DNA of 8,940 nucleotides, taken from assembly GCA_009774655.1 (NCBI GenBank), contig VSOD01000154.1, forward strand, positions 1-8,940, in the 5' to 3' direction. The notes under the pieces were generated by a model. The model was not told where the DNA came from and did not search any database. It saw nothing but the letters and a program-made list of their open reading frames with translations. Below, one piece after another: positions 1 to 6,208 of the stretch (positions within the stretch are counted from its first letter, which is position 1; each line of letters starts with the position of its first letter). The DNA comes from Lachnospiraceae bacterium. Its GTDB lineage: Bacteria > Bacillota_A > Clostridia > Lachnospirales > Lachnospiraceae. Made by a program: the position numbers and the translations under genes.

Positions 1-72
1 ATATACCCCGGCACCAACCCCTCAACGACCCCCTACCCAACACACACCCCAAACCACATCCACTCTTACCCA
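1..72. other. Suspect low-quality contig-end sequence
   Basis: This stretch is built almost only of A, C and T and is unlike everything after it. It ends at a nine-G run, beyond which the sequence becomes an ordinary reading frame. Read on the other strand it is a G/T-rich stretch that follows a C run, which is how read noise after a homopolymer often looks. I infer an assembly-edge artefact and would not trust the amino acids it encodes. Confidence 0.6.
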
Positions 73-324
73 GGGGGGGGGAAAATCAGCATAGTCAGTT
101 CAGGCTTAAATGAGGGTTCTTATTCTTCTATTGCTATTGACGGAAAAGAGTATTCCGCAAACAAATGTGGATTGAATTTTGTCATATATGATAACAATGC
201 AAAAGTAGTAGTGGACAGCGTTGCATTTAATACTTCTTCTATGAGTGTGGACGGTTTCAGAAATATAACGGCTGTTCTTGGTTATCTGTCGCAGTATAAA
301 CAGATTATCAATTCCCACAAATGA
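1..324 (+). CDS. C-terminal part of ILEI/FAM3-like domain protein (5' incomplete)
   Basis: The frame is open from the first base to a TGA at 322-324, with no start in the window. Only codons from about 82 onward are credible, because the first 72 bases look like noise. The readable part begins KISIVSSGLNEGSYSSIAID, followed by GKEYS, a GLNFVIYD stretch and VVDSVAFNTS. This pattern resembles the interleukin-like EMT inducer (ILEI/FAM3) fold: a Gly-rich 'I.I.SSG' strand, a 'GLN.V.YD' strand, then 'DSV.F.T'. In bacteria such domains occur in surface or polysaccharide-associated proteins, and their role is unclear. The gene lies 62 nt before the acyltransferase on the same strand. It is visibly more AT-rich than the genes that follow, which hints at a different origin. 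The family call rests on motif recall; the existence of a gene end here is firmer. Confidence 0.5.
   Translation: MYPGTNPSTTPYPTHTPNHIHSYPGGGKISIVSSGLNEGSYSSIAIDGKEYSANKCGLNFVIYDNNAKVVVDSVAFNTSSMSVDGFRNITAVLGYLSQYKQIINSHK
73..81 (+). repeat. Poly-G tract (9 G) in ILEI-like frame
   Basis: Nine consecutive Gs sit in the open frame as three glycine codons just before KISIVSSG. Mononucleotide G runs of this length are slippage-prone. The sequence upstream of the run looks unreliable, so the run may mark where the assembly failed and its true length is uncertain. Confidence 0.55.
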
Positions 325-386
325 CGAATAGCTGCTTTGTCGACAGAAATTTATAGAAAACGGTATAACAAATAAAGGATTACGCT

Positions 387-1079
387 ATGAAAGTTAATAC
401 AACAAATGAAATTTCAATAATCTGCCTGAATTCCCTCGATGACGCCATGACCCACACACAGGAATCAGGCTATACGCTCTGTATGCCCGATACCGTGTGT
501 GGGGGGGGGGTGAAACTTCTACAGAGCGGATGGTATTTTGCGGACAGAATACTCTATACGGCGATCGATCTGACGAAGTGGGAAATGAGGATGCCGGCGG
601 AAAGCCGGGGTAAGTATCGCTACACTGTGTCGGACGATTGGGATGCAGAAGAAATTTATCACATTGCGTCCGGCTTTTTTCAAAAGGACAGCCGCTTTGC
701 CATGGACAGGGAGAAGGTGGATGAGACATTGAAAAACAGGATTCTTGCGCAGTATCTTCGGCGTAAGTCGGAGGAAGGTTATCTGGCTACCTGTTGTTAT
801 GTGGGATGTGAACTGGCGGGATTTAACCTGTGGAGGCTACGGGAAGCGAAAGGACGCATCGTCCTGGGGGCTGTGCAGAAGAAATATCAGCAAACAGGGC
901 TGGCCGTATATCTGTATGGCAGAACGATCCGCGCCATGCAGGAAGGCAGGGCAGATACGCTGTCTGACAGAATATCGACGGCCAACACGGCATCCCTGAA
1001 CCTGCATACACGACTGGCGCAGGGCGCAGGCATACGATTTACAAAAGCGGAGGACTGGTATATAAAAAGCTGGTCTTAG
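387..1079 (+). CDS. GNAT-like acyltransferase (WecD/RffC-like)
   Basis: This 230-residue protein is probably a cytoplasmic acetyl-CoA-dependent N-acyltransferase of the GNAT fold, acting on an amino sugar or similar glycan precursor. The N-terminal part ends in LLQSGWYFADR and LYTAIDL (about residues 43-61), which resembles the first half of dTDP-fucosamine acetyltransferases. The C-terminal half has the GNAT pattern: a strand with a Gly-rich segment near CELAGFNLW, the segment GLAVYLYGRTIRAM where the CoA pyrophosphate loop would lie, and ISTANTASLNLHTRL near residues 197-211, matching the usual 'N..s...y..lGF' motif. The ATG has an AAAGGA ribosome site 7 nt upstream. The most unusual feature is a ten-G run encoding Gly39-41 and the first base of Val42. 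The stop is 17 nt before the MBOAT start, so the two are probably co-transcribed. The acyl donor and acceptor cannot be told from sequence. Confidence 0.7.
   Translation: MKVNTTNEISIICLNSLDDAMTHTQESGYTLCMPDTVCGGGVKLLQSGWYFADRILYTAIDLTKWEMRMPAESRGKYRYTVSDDWDAEEIYHIASGFFQKDSRFAMDREKVDETLKNRILAQYLRRKSEEGYLATCCYVGCELAGFNLWRLREAKGRIVLGAVQKKYQQTGLAVYLYGRTIRAMQEGRADTLSDRISTANTASLNLHTRLAQGAGIRFTKAEDWYIKSWS
501..510 (+). repeat. Poly-G tract (10 G) inside acyltransferase gene
   Basis: Ten consecutive Gs lie at codons 39-42 of the acyltransferase. At this length the frame is open. Losing one G puts a TGA immediately after the run. Gaining one G gives a frame that ends at a TAA near position 612. The tract therefore works on paper as an on/off switch by slipped-strand mispairing. 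Whether it varies in the living population is not visible here. Confidence 0.75.
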
Positions 1080-1096
1080 AGGAAAGAGGACAAACC

Positions 1097-2647
1097 ATGT
1101 CGATCATTTCGTTAACGTATCCAATCTTTATTATCATAACGGCGTTTCTGTACTTTATCATACCGAAGAAATTCCAGTGGATCGTCCTGTTGATGGCGAG
1201 TACGGTATTCTATGTAAGCGCAGGCATTTCCTGTATGGGAGCGATCCTGGCAACGATCGTGTCACAGTATTTACTGGCGGCGCGGCTGGATAGAATGAAC
1301 TGTGAACTGGAGAGCAGACTGCAGGAAAGCGGACTTTGCGGAAAAGAAAAGGCGGCGCTGAAAAAAGCCGGTGCTGATGCGAAGAAAAAATATGTGGTTC
1401 TTTCGGTTCTGATCAATATCGGGCTTCTTTGCTTTGTCAAGTATACAGGAGTGTTTTTTGAGGATATTCAAATTCTGGCGCCTTTGGGAATTTCTTTCTA
1501 TACTTTTAAATCTCTGGGGTATGTGATCGATGTATATCGCGGAAAAGAAAAGGCGGAGAAAAACATTTTCAAATTAGCGCTCTTTCTGTCTTATTTCCCG
1601 GCGATCATTCAGGGGCCGATCGATCGCTGTAAGGATCTGGCGCAGCAGCTGTACGCACCGCATTTTTTTGATTACCGCCGTGTGACATTCGGGGCACAGA
1701 GAATGCTGTGGGGGTATATCAAGAAGCTGGTGATCGCGGAGCGTGTGGCGGTGGTGGTAAATGAGGTATTTAACAACTATGCCGTAAAAGAGTATCAGGG
1801 CTTTGTGGTCTTTGTGGGCGTGTTCTTGTATGGGATTCAGATCTATGCCGATTTTTCGGGCGGAATGGACATCATATGCGGCGTGTCGGAGGTATTTGGC
1901 ATCACGCTGACGGAAAACTTCCGCAGACCCTTTATGGCGAGAAGCGTGTCGGAGTTCTGGCAGAGGTGGCATATCACGCTGGGCGCGTGGTTTCGGAATT
2001 ATCTGTTCTATCCCCTTTCGTTGTCCAAACCTTTTCACAGCCTGGGCAAAAAGTGCAGAAAAGTGTTTGGCGATAAAGCGGGCAAGGTGATACCGCCGAG
2101 CCTGGCATCGTTTACCGTGTTTCTGCTGATTGGCATCTGGCATGGTGCAGGCTGGAAATATGTGGTATATGGAATTTACCAGGCTCTTTTTGTATCGACA
2201 GGGACATTGTTTGAGGACGGCTATGCCAGAATCAGAAGGCTGTGCAGAATCCGTGAGGAGAGGACAGGATGGAAGCTGTTCCAGACGCTGCGGACTGTCT
2301 TTATCATCACGGCAGGCCGGTGTTTTTCACGGGCTGCGGATCTGGAGCAGGTTGTCGGCATGATGAAAGCCACGCTGGCGCAGTTTAACCCGTGGGTCTT
2401 CTTTGACGGGACTTTTTACAGGCTCGGACTGAACGAGAAAAATTTTCGGCTTATGCTGTTGTCGATCGTGATTCTGCTTGGTATAGATGTGCTGCAGGAA
2501 AAAAATATCAGACTGCGGGAAGCCATAGCGGGATGTAATATAGCGGTCAGATGGGGGATCTATTATGCGGCTGTGCTTGCGGTTGTGATCTTCGGTATGT
2601 ACGGCGCCGGATATGATGCGGCCGGGTTTATTTATCAGGCATTTTAG
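1097..2647 (+). CDS. MBOAT family membrane O-acyltransferase (AlgI/DltB-like)
   Basis: This 516-residue polytopic membrane protein belongs to the membrane-bound O-acyltransferase family, whose bacterial members acetylate alginate and other exopolysaccharides (AlgI, PatA) or pass D-alanine to teichoic acids (DltB). It starts with a hydrophobic helix and has many further membrane segments to the C-terminus. Family signatures are PAIIQGPIDR, the motif EFWQRWHITLGAWFRNYLF from residue 286 (His292), and LLIGIWHGAGWKYV with His349, the expected catalytic histidine. The length fits AlgI-like proteins. The ATG follows an AGAGGA site and lies 17 nt after the acyltransferase stop. Its neighbour is an amino acid adenylating enzyme, so the transferred group could be an aminoacyl unit as in Dlt systems, but plain acetylation as in AlgI is equally compatible with the sequence. 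Confidence 0.88.
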   Translation: MSIISLTYPIFIIITAFLYFIIPKKFQWIVLLMASTVFYVSAGISCMGAILATIVSQYLLAARLDRMNCELESRLQESGLCGKEKAALKKAGADAKKKYVVLSVLINIGLLCFVKYTGVFFEDIQILAPLGISFYTFKSLGYVIDVYRGKEKAEKNIFKLALFLSYFPAIIQGPIDRCKDLAQQLYAPHFFDYRRVTFGAQRMLWGYIKKLVIAERVAVVVNEVFNNYAVKEYQGFVVFVGVFLYGIQIYADFSGGMDIICGVSEVFGITLTENFRRPFMARSVSEFWQRWHITLGAWFRNYLFYPLSLSKPFHSLGKKCRKVFGDKAGKVIPPSLASFTVFLLIGIWHGAGWKYVVYGIYQALFVSTGTLFEDGYARIRRLCRIREERTGWKLFQTLRTVFIITAGRCFSRAADLEQVVGMMKATLAQFNPWVFFDGTFYRLGLNEKNFRLMLLSIVILLGIDVLQEKNIRLREAIAGCNIAVRWGIYYAAVLAVVIFGMYGAGYDAAGFIYQAF

Positions 2648-2679
2648 AGCCCTCTAAATATGAAGTTTTACGCAGGCAG

Positions 2680-2714
2680 GGATATTGCAGGCACAGTCGG
2701 CAATATCAATATCC
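2680..2714 (+). repeat. Inverted repeat with two alternative right arms
   Basis: GATATTGC (2681-2688) pairs with GCAATATC (2700-2707) around an 11-nt loop. GGATATT (2680-2686) can instead pair with AATATCC (2708-2714). It lies 33 nt after the MBOAT stop. No T-run follows, so it is not a standard terminator. It may stabilise or partition the operon mRNA. Confidence 0.4.
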
Positions 2715-2728
2715 ACGTGGAGGTAAGA

Positions 2729-2869
2729 ATGAAAAGAACACCTATGGCAACAGCTCTGCGCACTTGCTGCGCTGAGCGTACACGCGCCACGCTTGCGTGT
2801 GTGCATAATACTTGCACCGTACTTTTCATGGGAATTTGTGTCAAAGTTGACAGGGAGGTGCAAAAATGA
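2729..2869 (+). CDS. Possible 46-residue peptide overlapping the adenylation gene start
   Basis: I do not recognise this product. An ATG at 2729 has a good GGAGGT site (2719-2724) a few bases upstream, and the frame ends in a TGA that overlaps the ATG of the adenylation gene as ATGA. That arrangement is typical of translational coupling and is the main reason to list it. The peptide is basic, carries five cysteines and has one short hydrophobic stretch (TVLFMGICV). It is not a carrier protein, since there is no DSL phosphopantetheine site, and it does not look like DltX. Against it, most of the coding sequence overlaps a hairpin-forming, repeat-like stretch, so the frame could be open by chance. 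The alternative is untranslated leader sequence. Confidence 0.3.
   Translation: MKRTPMATALRTCCAERTRATLACVHNTCTVLFMGICVKVDREVQK
2776..2804 (+). repeat. GC-rich hairpin, REP-like intergenic element
   Basis: GCGTACACGC (2776-2785) pairs with GCGTGTGTGC (2795-2804) over ten positions, two of them G-U, around a nine-base loop. The surrounding sequence (about 2757-2817) repeats short words such as ACTTGC and GCTTGC. I recall similar 'GCTGAGCGTAC'-type words in intergenic repeats of Lachnospiraceae, but copy number cannot be tested from this window. Confidence 0.4.
2839..2852 (+). promoter_or_regulatory. Palindrome just before the adenylation gene ribosome site
   Basis: TGTCAA and TTGACA form a perfect 6-bp inverted repeat separated by AG, directly touching the AGGGAGGTG ribosome site of the next gene. 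It could be a small operator or a hairpin that affects ribosome access. TTGACA on its own is not a convincing -35, because no -10 lies 16-18 nt downstream. Confidence 0.25.
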
Positions 2870-4380
2870 GAACAATATCGGTATTAGACATTCTGGAAGA
2901 AACGGCATCGTGTTATGGCGCAAGAACCGCGGTCATAGACGGCGGCACTGAGGTCACTTACGAACAATTAGCGGAACGGGCGAAGCGATTGGGATGCGCG
3001 TTAACAGAAGCGCTGGACGAAGCGGTGCAGAAGCCGGTCATGCTGTTCATGGAGAAAAGCTGTCAGTGCATTACGGCCATGCTCGGCGTCCTGTACAGCG
3101 GCAATATCTATGTGCCGATGGATGTCAGGACGCCCCTTACAAGGCTGATGGCTATTCAGCGGACGCTGGAAAGCGATTGCATACTGACGACCCGGGCGGA
3201 AGAGCTGCAGCTTCGAAAGACGGGGTATCAGGGAAGCGTTCTGCTGTATGAAGAGCTGCTTGAGGCGAAGACAGGCGGTGTGCAGACAAGAAAGATCATC
3301 GATACGGATCTGATGTACATTCTCTTTACCTCCGGCTCCACAGGCACACCAAAGGGTGTGGCAGTTACGCATCGTTCGGTGGTGGACTACATAGAAGATT
3401 TCCAGCAGGAGGTGAAGCTGACCAAAGAGGATATTCTGGGAAATCAGACGCCTTTTTACACGGATATGTCGTTAAAAGATATTTATATGGGAATCAGGGT
3501 GGGCGCTGCAGTCTGCATTATTCCACAGAAGTATTTCATGGCTCCGAAAAAGCTGCTGCAGTATCTGGAAGACAATCGGGTCACATCTCTTGCTTGGGTG
3601 CCCACCGCTTACCGCATTGTATCCCAGTTTGACGGACTGGGCAGGATAAGGCCCGGATATCTGCGAAGATTCCTGTTTTCGGGAGAGGCCATGCCGGTGC
3701 CGGTATTTCGTTACTGGAAGAAGCATTATCCTGACGCGGAATTTATCCAGCAGTATGGGCCGACGGAAATAACCGGCGCGTGCACTTCCTTCCGGATCAC
3801 AAAAGATTATCGGGAAGGCGAGACGATCCCCATCGGAAAACCCTTCCCCAATACGGGACTTTTTCTGTTAGATGAGAATAACACAGAGATCAGAAGCAGC
3901 GAAACGGAGCGGACGGGAGAAATATGCATTTACGGCACATGCCTTGCGGCAGGATATTACAATAACCGGCAGAAAACGAAGGAGTCTTTTGTACAGAATC
4001 CGTTGATTACAACGCATGAAGAGCGCATATACAGGACGGGAGACCTGGCCAGATGGGACGCGGAAGGTAATCTGCTCTTTCTTTCCAGAAAAGACGATCA
4101 GATCAAGCATGGCGGCAGACGGATCGAACCGGGAGAGATCGAAGCGGCAGCCGCAGCGACGGAAGGGGTCAAAGCCTGTTGCTGCGTGCACAACGTAAAG
4201 AAAGATGCTCTTGCGCTGTATTATATCGGAGAGGCGGAGGAGAGAGAGATCCTGCAGGCAATGCAGAACAGGCTGCCGAAATATATGATACCGACGATCT
4301 GTCATAAGAAGGAGACGCTTCCGACGCTGGGCAACGGAAAGCTGAACCGCAGACTGATGGGGGAATGGGAAAATGAATGA
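2866..4380 (+). CDS. Amino acid adenylation enzyme (DltA/NRPS A-domain-like)
   Basis: This 504-residue stand-alone adenylation domain should activate an amino acid with ATP and load it as a thioester on a phosphopantetheine carrier. The core motifs are in order: TSGSTGTPKG at 155-164 (A3), the substrate-pocket segment FYTDMSLKDIY with Asp200 at the place of the alpha-amino-binding Asp (A4), QYGPTE at 296-301 (A5), YRTGDL at 389-394 (A7), the hinge SRKDDQIKHGGRRIE from 407 (A8), and GNGKLNR with catalytic Lys492 (A10). No carrier or condensation domain is fused; the length matches DltA. The ATG follows AGGGAGGTG. The end overlaps the formyltransferase start by 8 nt. DltA-type enzymes use D-alanine, but the pocket does not let me name the amino acid. 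No carrier gene is seen in the window, so the partner must lie elsewhere. Confidence 0.85.
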   Translation: MRTISVLDILEETASCYGARTAVIDGGTEVTYEQLAERAKRLGCALTEALDEAVQKPVMLFMEKSCQCITAMLGVLYSGNIYVPMDVRTPLTRLMAIQRTLESDCILTTRAEELQLRKTGYQGSVLLYEELLEAKTGGVQTRKIIDTDLMYILFTSGSTGTPKGVAVTHRSVVDYIEDFQQEVKLTKEDILGNQTPFYTDMSLKDIYMGIRVGAAVCIIPQKYFMAPKKLLQYLEDNRVTSLAWVPTAYRIVSQFDGLGRIRPGYLRRFLFSGEAMPVPVFRYWKKHYPDAEFIQQYGPTEITGACTSFRITKDYREGETIPIGKPFPNTGLFLLDENNTEIRSSETERTGEICIYGTCLAAGYYNNRQKTKESFVQNPLITTHEERIYRTGDLARWDAEGNLLFLSRKDDQIKHGGRRIEPGEIEAAAAATEGVKACCCVHNVKKDALALYYIGEAEEREILQAMQNRLPKYMIPTICHKKETLPTLGNGKLNRRLMGEWENE

Positions 4381-5266
4381 ACAGGCGGAAGTTGTCATTG
4401 TGATCGGTTTTGGTAAGATTGTGTCCGACGTATTGGAGTATCTGATCGCGCAGAGGAAGATCCGGGGCTATGAACTGCAGTTTATTGAATATGAGCCGTA
4501 TCCGACTTCGCGGATCGAGAAGCTGTGTCTGGAGAATCAGATCGTGTTTATGCGTCTGCATGATAAGGCGGCTGTGACGCGGCAGCTGGAGGGATGCAAG
4601 AGACGGACGCTGATCGTCAGTGCGGGCAATAAATATCTGTTTCCGCCCCGCATTGTCGGGAAGAAGAATCTCACCATCATAAATTTCCACAATGCCCTTC
4701 TACCGCATTTCCCGGGGCGAAATGCACCTTCCTGGGCCATCTGGGCCGGTGCGGAGGAAAGCGGTGCGACATGGCATCTGGTGTCGGAGGGCGTTGACGA
4801 AGGAGATTGTCTCTGGCAGAAGGCATGTGCCGTCACACAAGATATGAAGGCTTATGAGCTGTCAAAAAAGATCATGGAAATGGCATTTGAGGGATTTCAG
4901 AAAATCTTCGAGGATGTTATACTGAAAAAGGCAGCAGCAATACCGCAGGACGTAAGGGGCGCATCGCAGGAAACGGACAGGCTTCATTATTCCTGGGAAA
5001 TTCCCGGAAATGGTGTTTTTTGCCTGCAGGACAGCGGTCAGGATATTTACCGTCTGCTCAGGGCCGTGGATTATGGATTGAACCGGATTTTTCCGTATGT
5101 GAAGTGTGTGCTGGATGATGGCAGATGTGTGGAGATCGTCTCTTATAAGAAGGTCAGGCGCGAGGCCGGACAGAGTGACAGGAAGGCAGACAACGGAGGT
5201 CAGACGATCTGGCTTGCGCTGGACGGGGAGCACGATCTGCGCTTGAAGTATAGAAGAATTGACTGA
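4373..5266 (+). CDS. Formyltransferase (Fmt/GART-fold), probably amino acid or amino sugar N-formylating
   Basis: This 297-residue protein has the formyl-transferase fold of Fmt, ArnA-N and sugar N-formyltransferases, which use N10-formyltetrahydrofolate. The catalytic triad is visible as Asn104 and His106 in INFHNALLPHF, and Asp142 in EGVDEGD. The spacing matches the Asn-His-Asp triad of GART and Fmt. The 'W.L...GVD.GD' stretch and the PGRNAPSWAIWAG segment also fit. The C-terminal 90 residues (from about 203) resemble the small OB-like C-terminal domain of such enzymes. It is unlikely to be housekeeping Fmt, because it sits in a glycan operon and its start lies within the end of the adenylation gene, implying coupled translation. 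The substrate may be a carrier-bound amino acid, as in the formylation-adenylation start module of linear gramicidin synthetase, or a sugar amine. Confidence 0.8.
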   Translation: MNEQAEVVIVIGFGKIVSDVLEYLIAQRKIRGYELQFIEYEPYPTSRIEKLCLENQIVFMRLHDKAAVTRQLEGCKRRTLIVSAGNKYLFPPRIVGKKNLTIINFHNALLPHFPGRNAPSWAIWAGAEESGATWHLVSEGVDEGDCLWQKACAVTQDMKAYELSKKIMEMAFEGFQKIFEDVILKKAAAIPQDVRGASQETDRLHYSWEIPGNGVFCLQDSGQDIYRLLRAVDYGLNRIFPYVKCVLDDGRCVEIVSYKKVRREAGQSDRKADNGGQTIWLALDGEHDLRLKYRRID

Positions 5267-5372
5267 CAGGCAGGGGCAGGGAATCGCAGCGTGGCATCGG
5301 GAATTATGAAAAGTACCTTTGCGGTCTGTTCATATGTTTGTATTGAGAGAGGGAAAGGAACGGAAATATAAA

Positions 5373-6164
5373 ATGCTTTATGAAAGACAGACTGGCGTAC
5401 CGAAATTTGTGAGCAGTGAATTTGCAGAAAAAACAAAGGATTATGTGGTTTTGATCCCGATCATCAATGAGGGAAACCGTATCTTAAAGGAACTGTACAG
5501 GGCATACAAGCATAAGATCGCCAGTTATGCGGATATCGTGATCTGCGACGGCGGTTCGACAGACGGCTGCACAGATGAAAAGCGTCTGCGGAGGCTGCAG
5601 GTCAATACTCTTCTGGTCAAGCAGGATGCGGGAAAACAGGGCGCGCAGCTGCGGATGGGGATCTGGTGGGCACTGCAGAGAGGCTATCAGGGCATCATCA
5701 CCATTGACGGCAATAATAAAGACAGTATTGAGGACGTTCCTCATTTCATAGAAAAACTGAAGGCGGGATATGATCTGGTGCAGGGCTCCCGTTTTTTGAA
5801 AGGCGGCAGGGCAGTGAACACACCGCCTGTCAGACTGCTTTCGGTGCGGCTGATCCATGCGCCGGTCATTTCCCTGACTGCGCGGCATCTTTTTACGGAC
5901 ACGACCAATGCGTACCGGGCGTATTCTGTCAGGTATCTGCAGGATGAACGGGTGCAGCCCTTGAGGGATATTTTCATGACCTATGAGCTTTTGGCGTATC
6001 TGTCCGTGCGGGCTTCCCAGCTGGGCTACAGAGTCTGTGAGATTCCGGTGAAAAGGGTTTATCCGGCGAAAGGGAAGACGCCGACGAAGATCAGCTTTGT
6101 GAAAGGGAACAGCGAATTGATGAAGATTCTGTTCAGGAATCTATTCGGGGCATATAATCCTTAA
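5373..6164 (+). CDS. Family 2 glycosyltransferase (DPM1-like)
   Basis: This is a soluble GT-A glycosyltransferase of about 263 residues that would transfer a sugar from a nucleotide donor, possibly to a lipid carrier. With the start at 5373, the nucleotide-binding CDGGSTDG spans 58-65 and the metal/donor motif is IDGNNKD around Asp112, with Asn in place of the second Asp of DxD. QGSRFLKGG, TDTTNAYRAYS and EIPVKR...YPAKGKTPTKIS follow, typical of a polyprenol-phosphate mannosyltransferase-like subgroup. No membrane helix follows the catalytic part. I chose ATG 5373 because GGGAAAGGA lies upstream and the protein then begins like its relatives. In-frame TTG 5319 and ATG 5334 would add up to 18 residues but have no clear ribosome site. 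The spacing from the formyltransferase is 106 nt. Confidence 0.85.
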   Translation: MLYERQTGVPKFVSSEFAEKTKDYVVLIPIINEGNRILKELYRAYKHKIASYADIVICDGGSTDGCTDEKRLRRLQVNTLLVKQDAGKQGAQLRMGIWWALQRGYQGIITIDGNNKDSIEDVPHFIEKLKAGYDLVQGSRFLKGGRAVNTPPVRLLSVRLIHAPVISLTARHLFTDTTNAYRAYSVRYLQDERVQPLRDIFMTYELLAYLSVRASQLGYRVCEIPVKRVYPAKGKTPTKISFVKGNSELMKILFRNLFGAYNP

Positions 6165-6208
6165 ACGTGGGTATATTTGACTGCTGAGTCTGGAAAGGGA
6201 GGTTTGTT

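Noticed and set aside
340..369. TCGACA-18-TATAAC as a promoter for the acyltransferase gene
   Set aside because: The predicted start near 376 would fall inside the ribosome site (374-379), leaving no usable leader. The match may be chance.
1574..2143. Minus-strand frame of 189 codons within the MBOAT gene
   Set aside because: It is opposite a gene with clear family motifs, has no family signal and no ribosome site.
5319..5372. Longer N-terminus of the glycosyltransferase from TTG 5319 or ATG 5334
   Set aside because: Neither start has a clear ribosome site, and the extra residues do not resemble the family. ATG 5373 is better supported.
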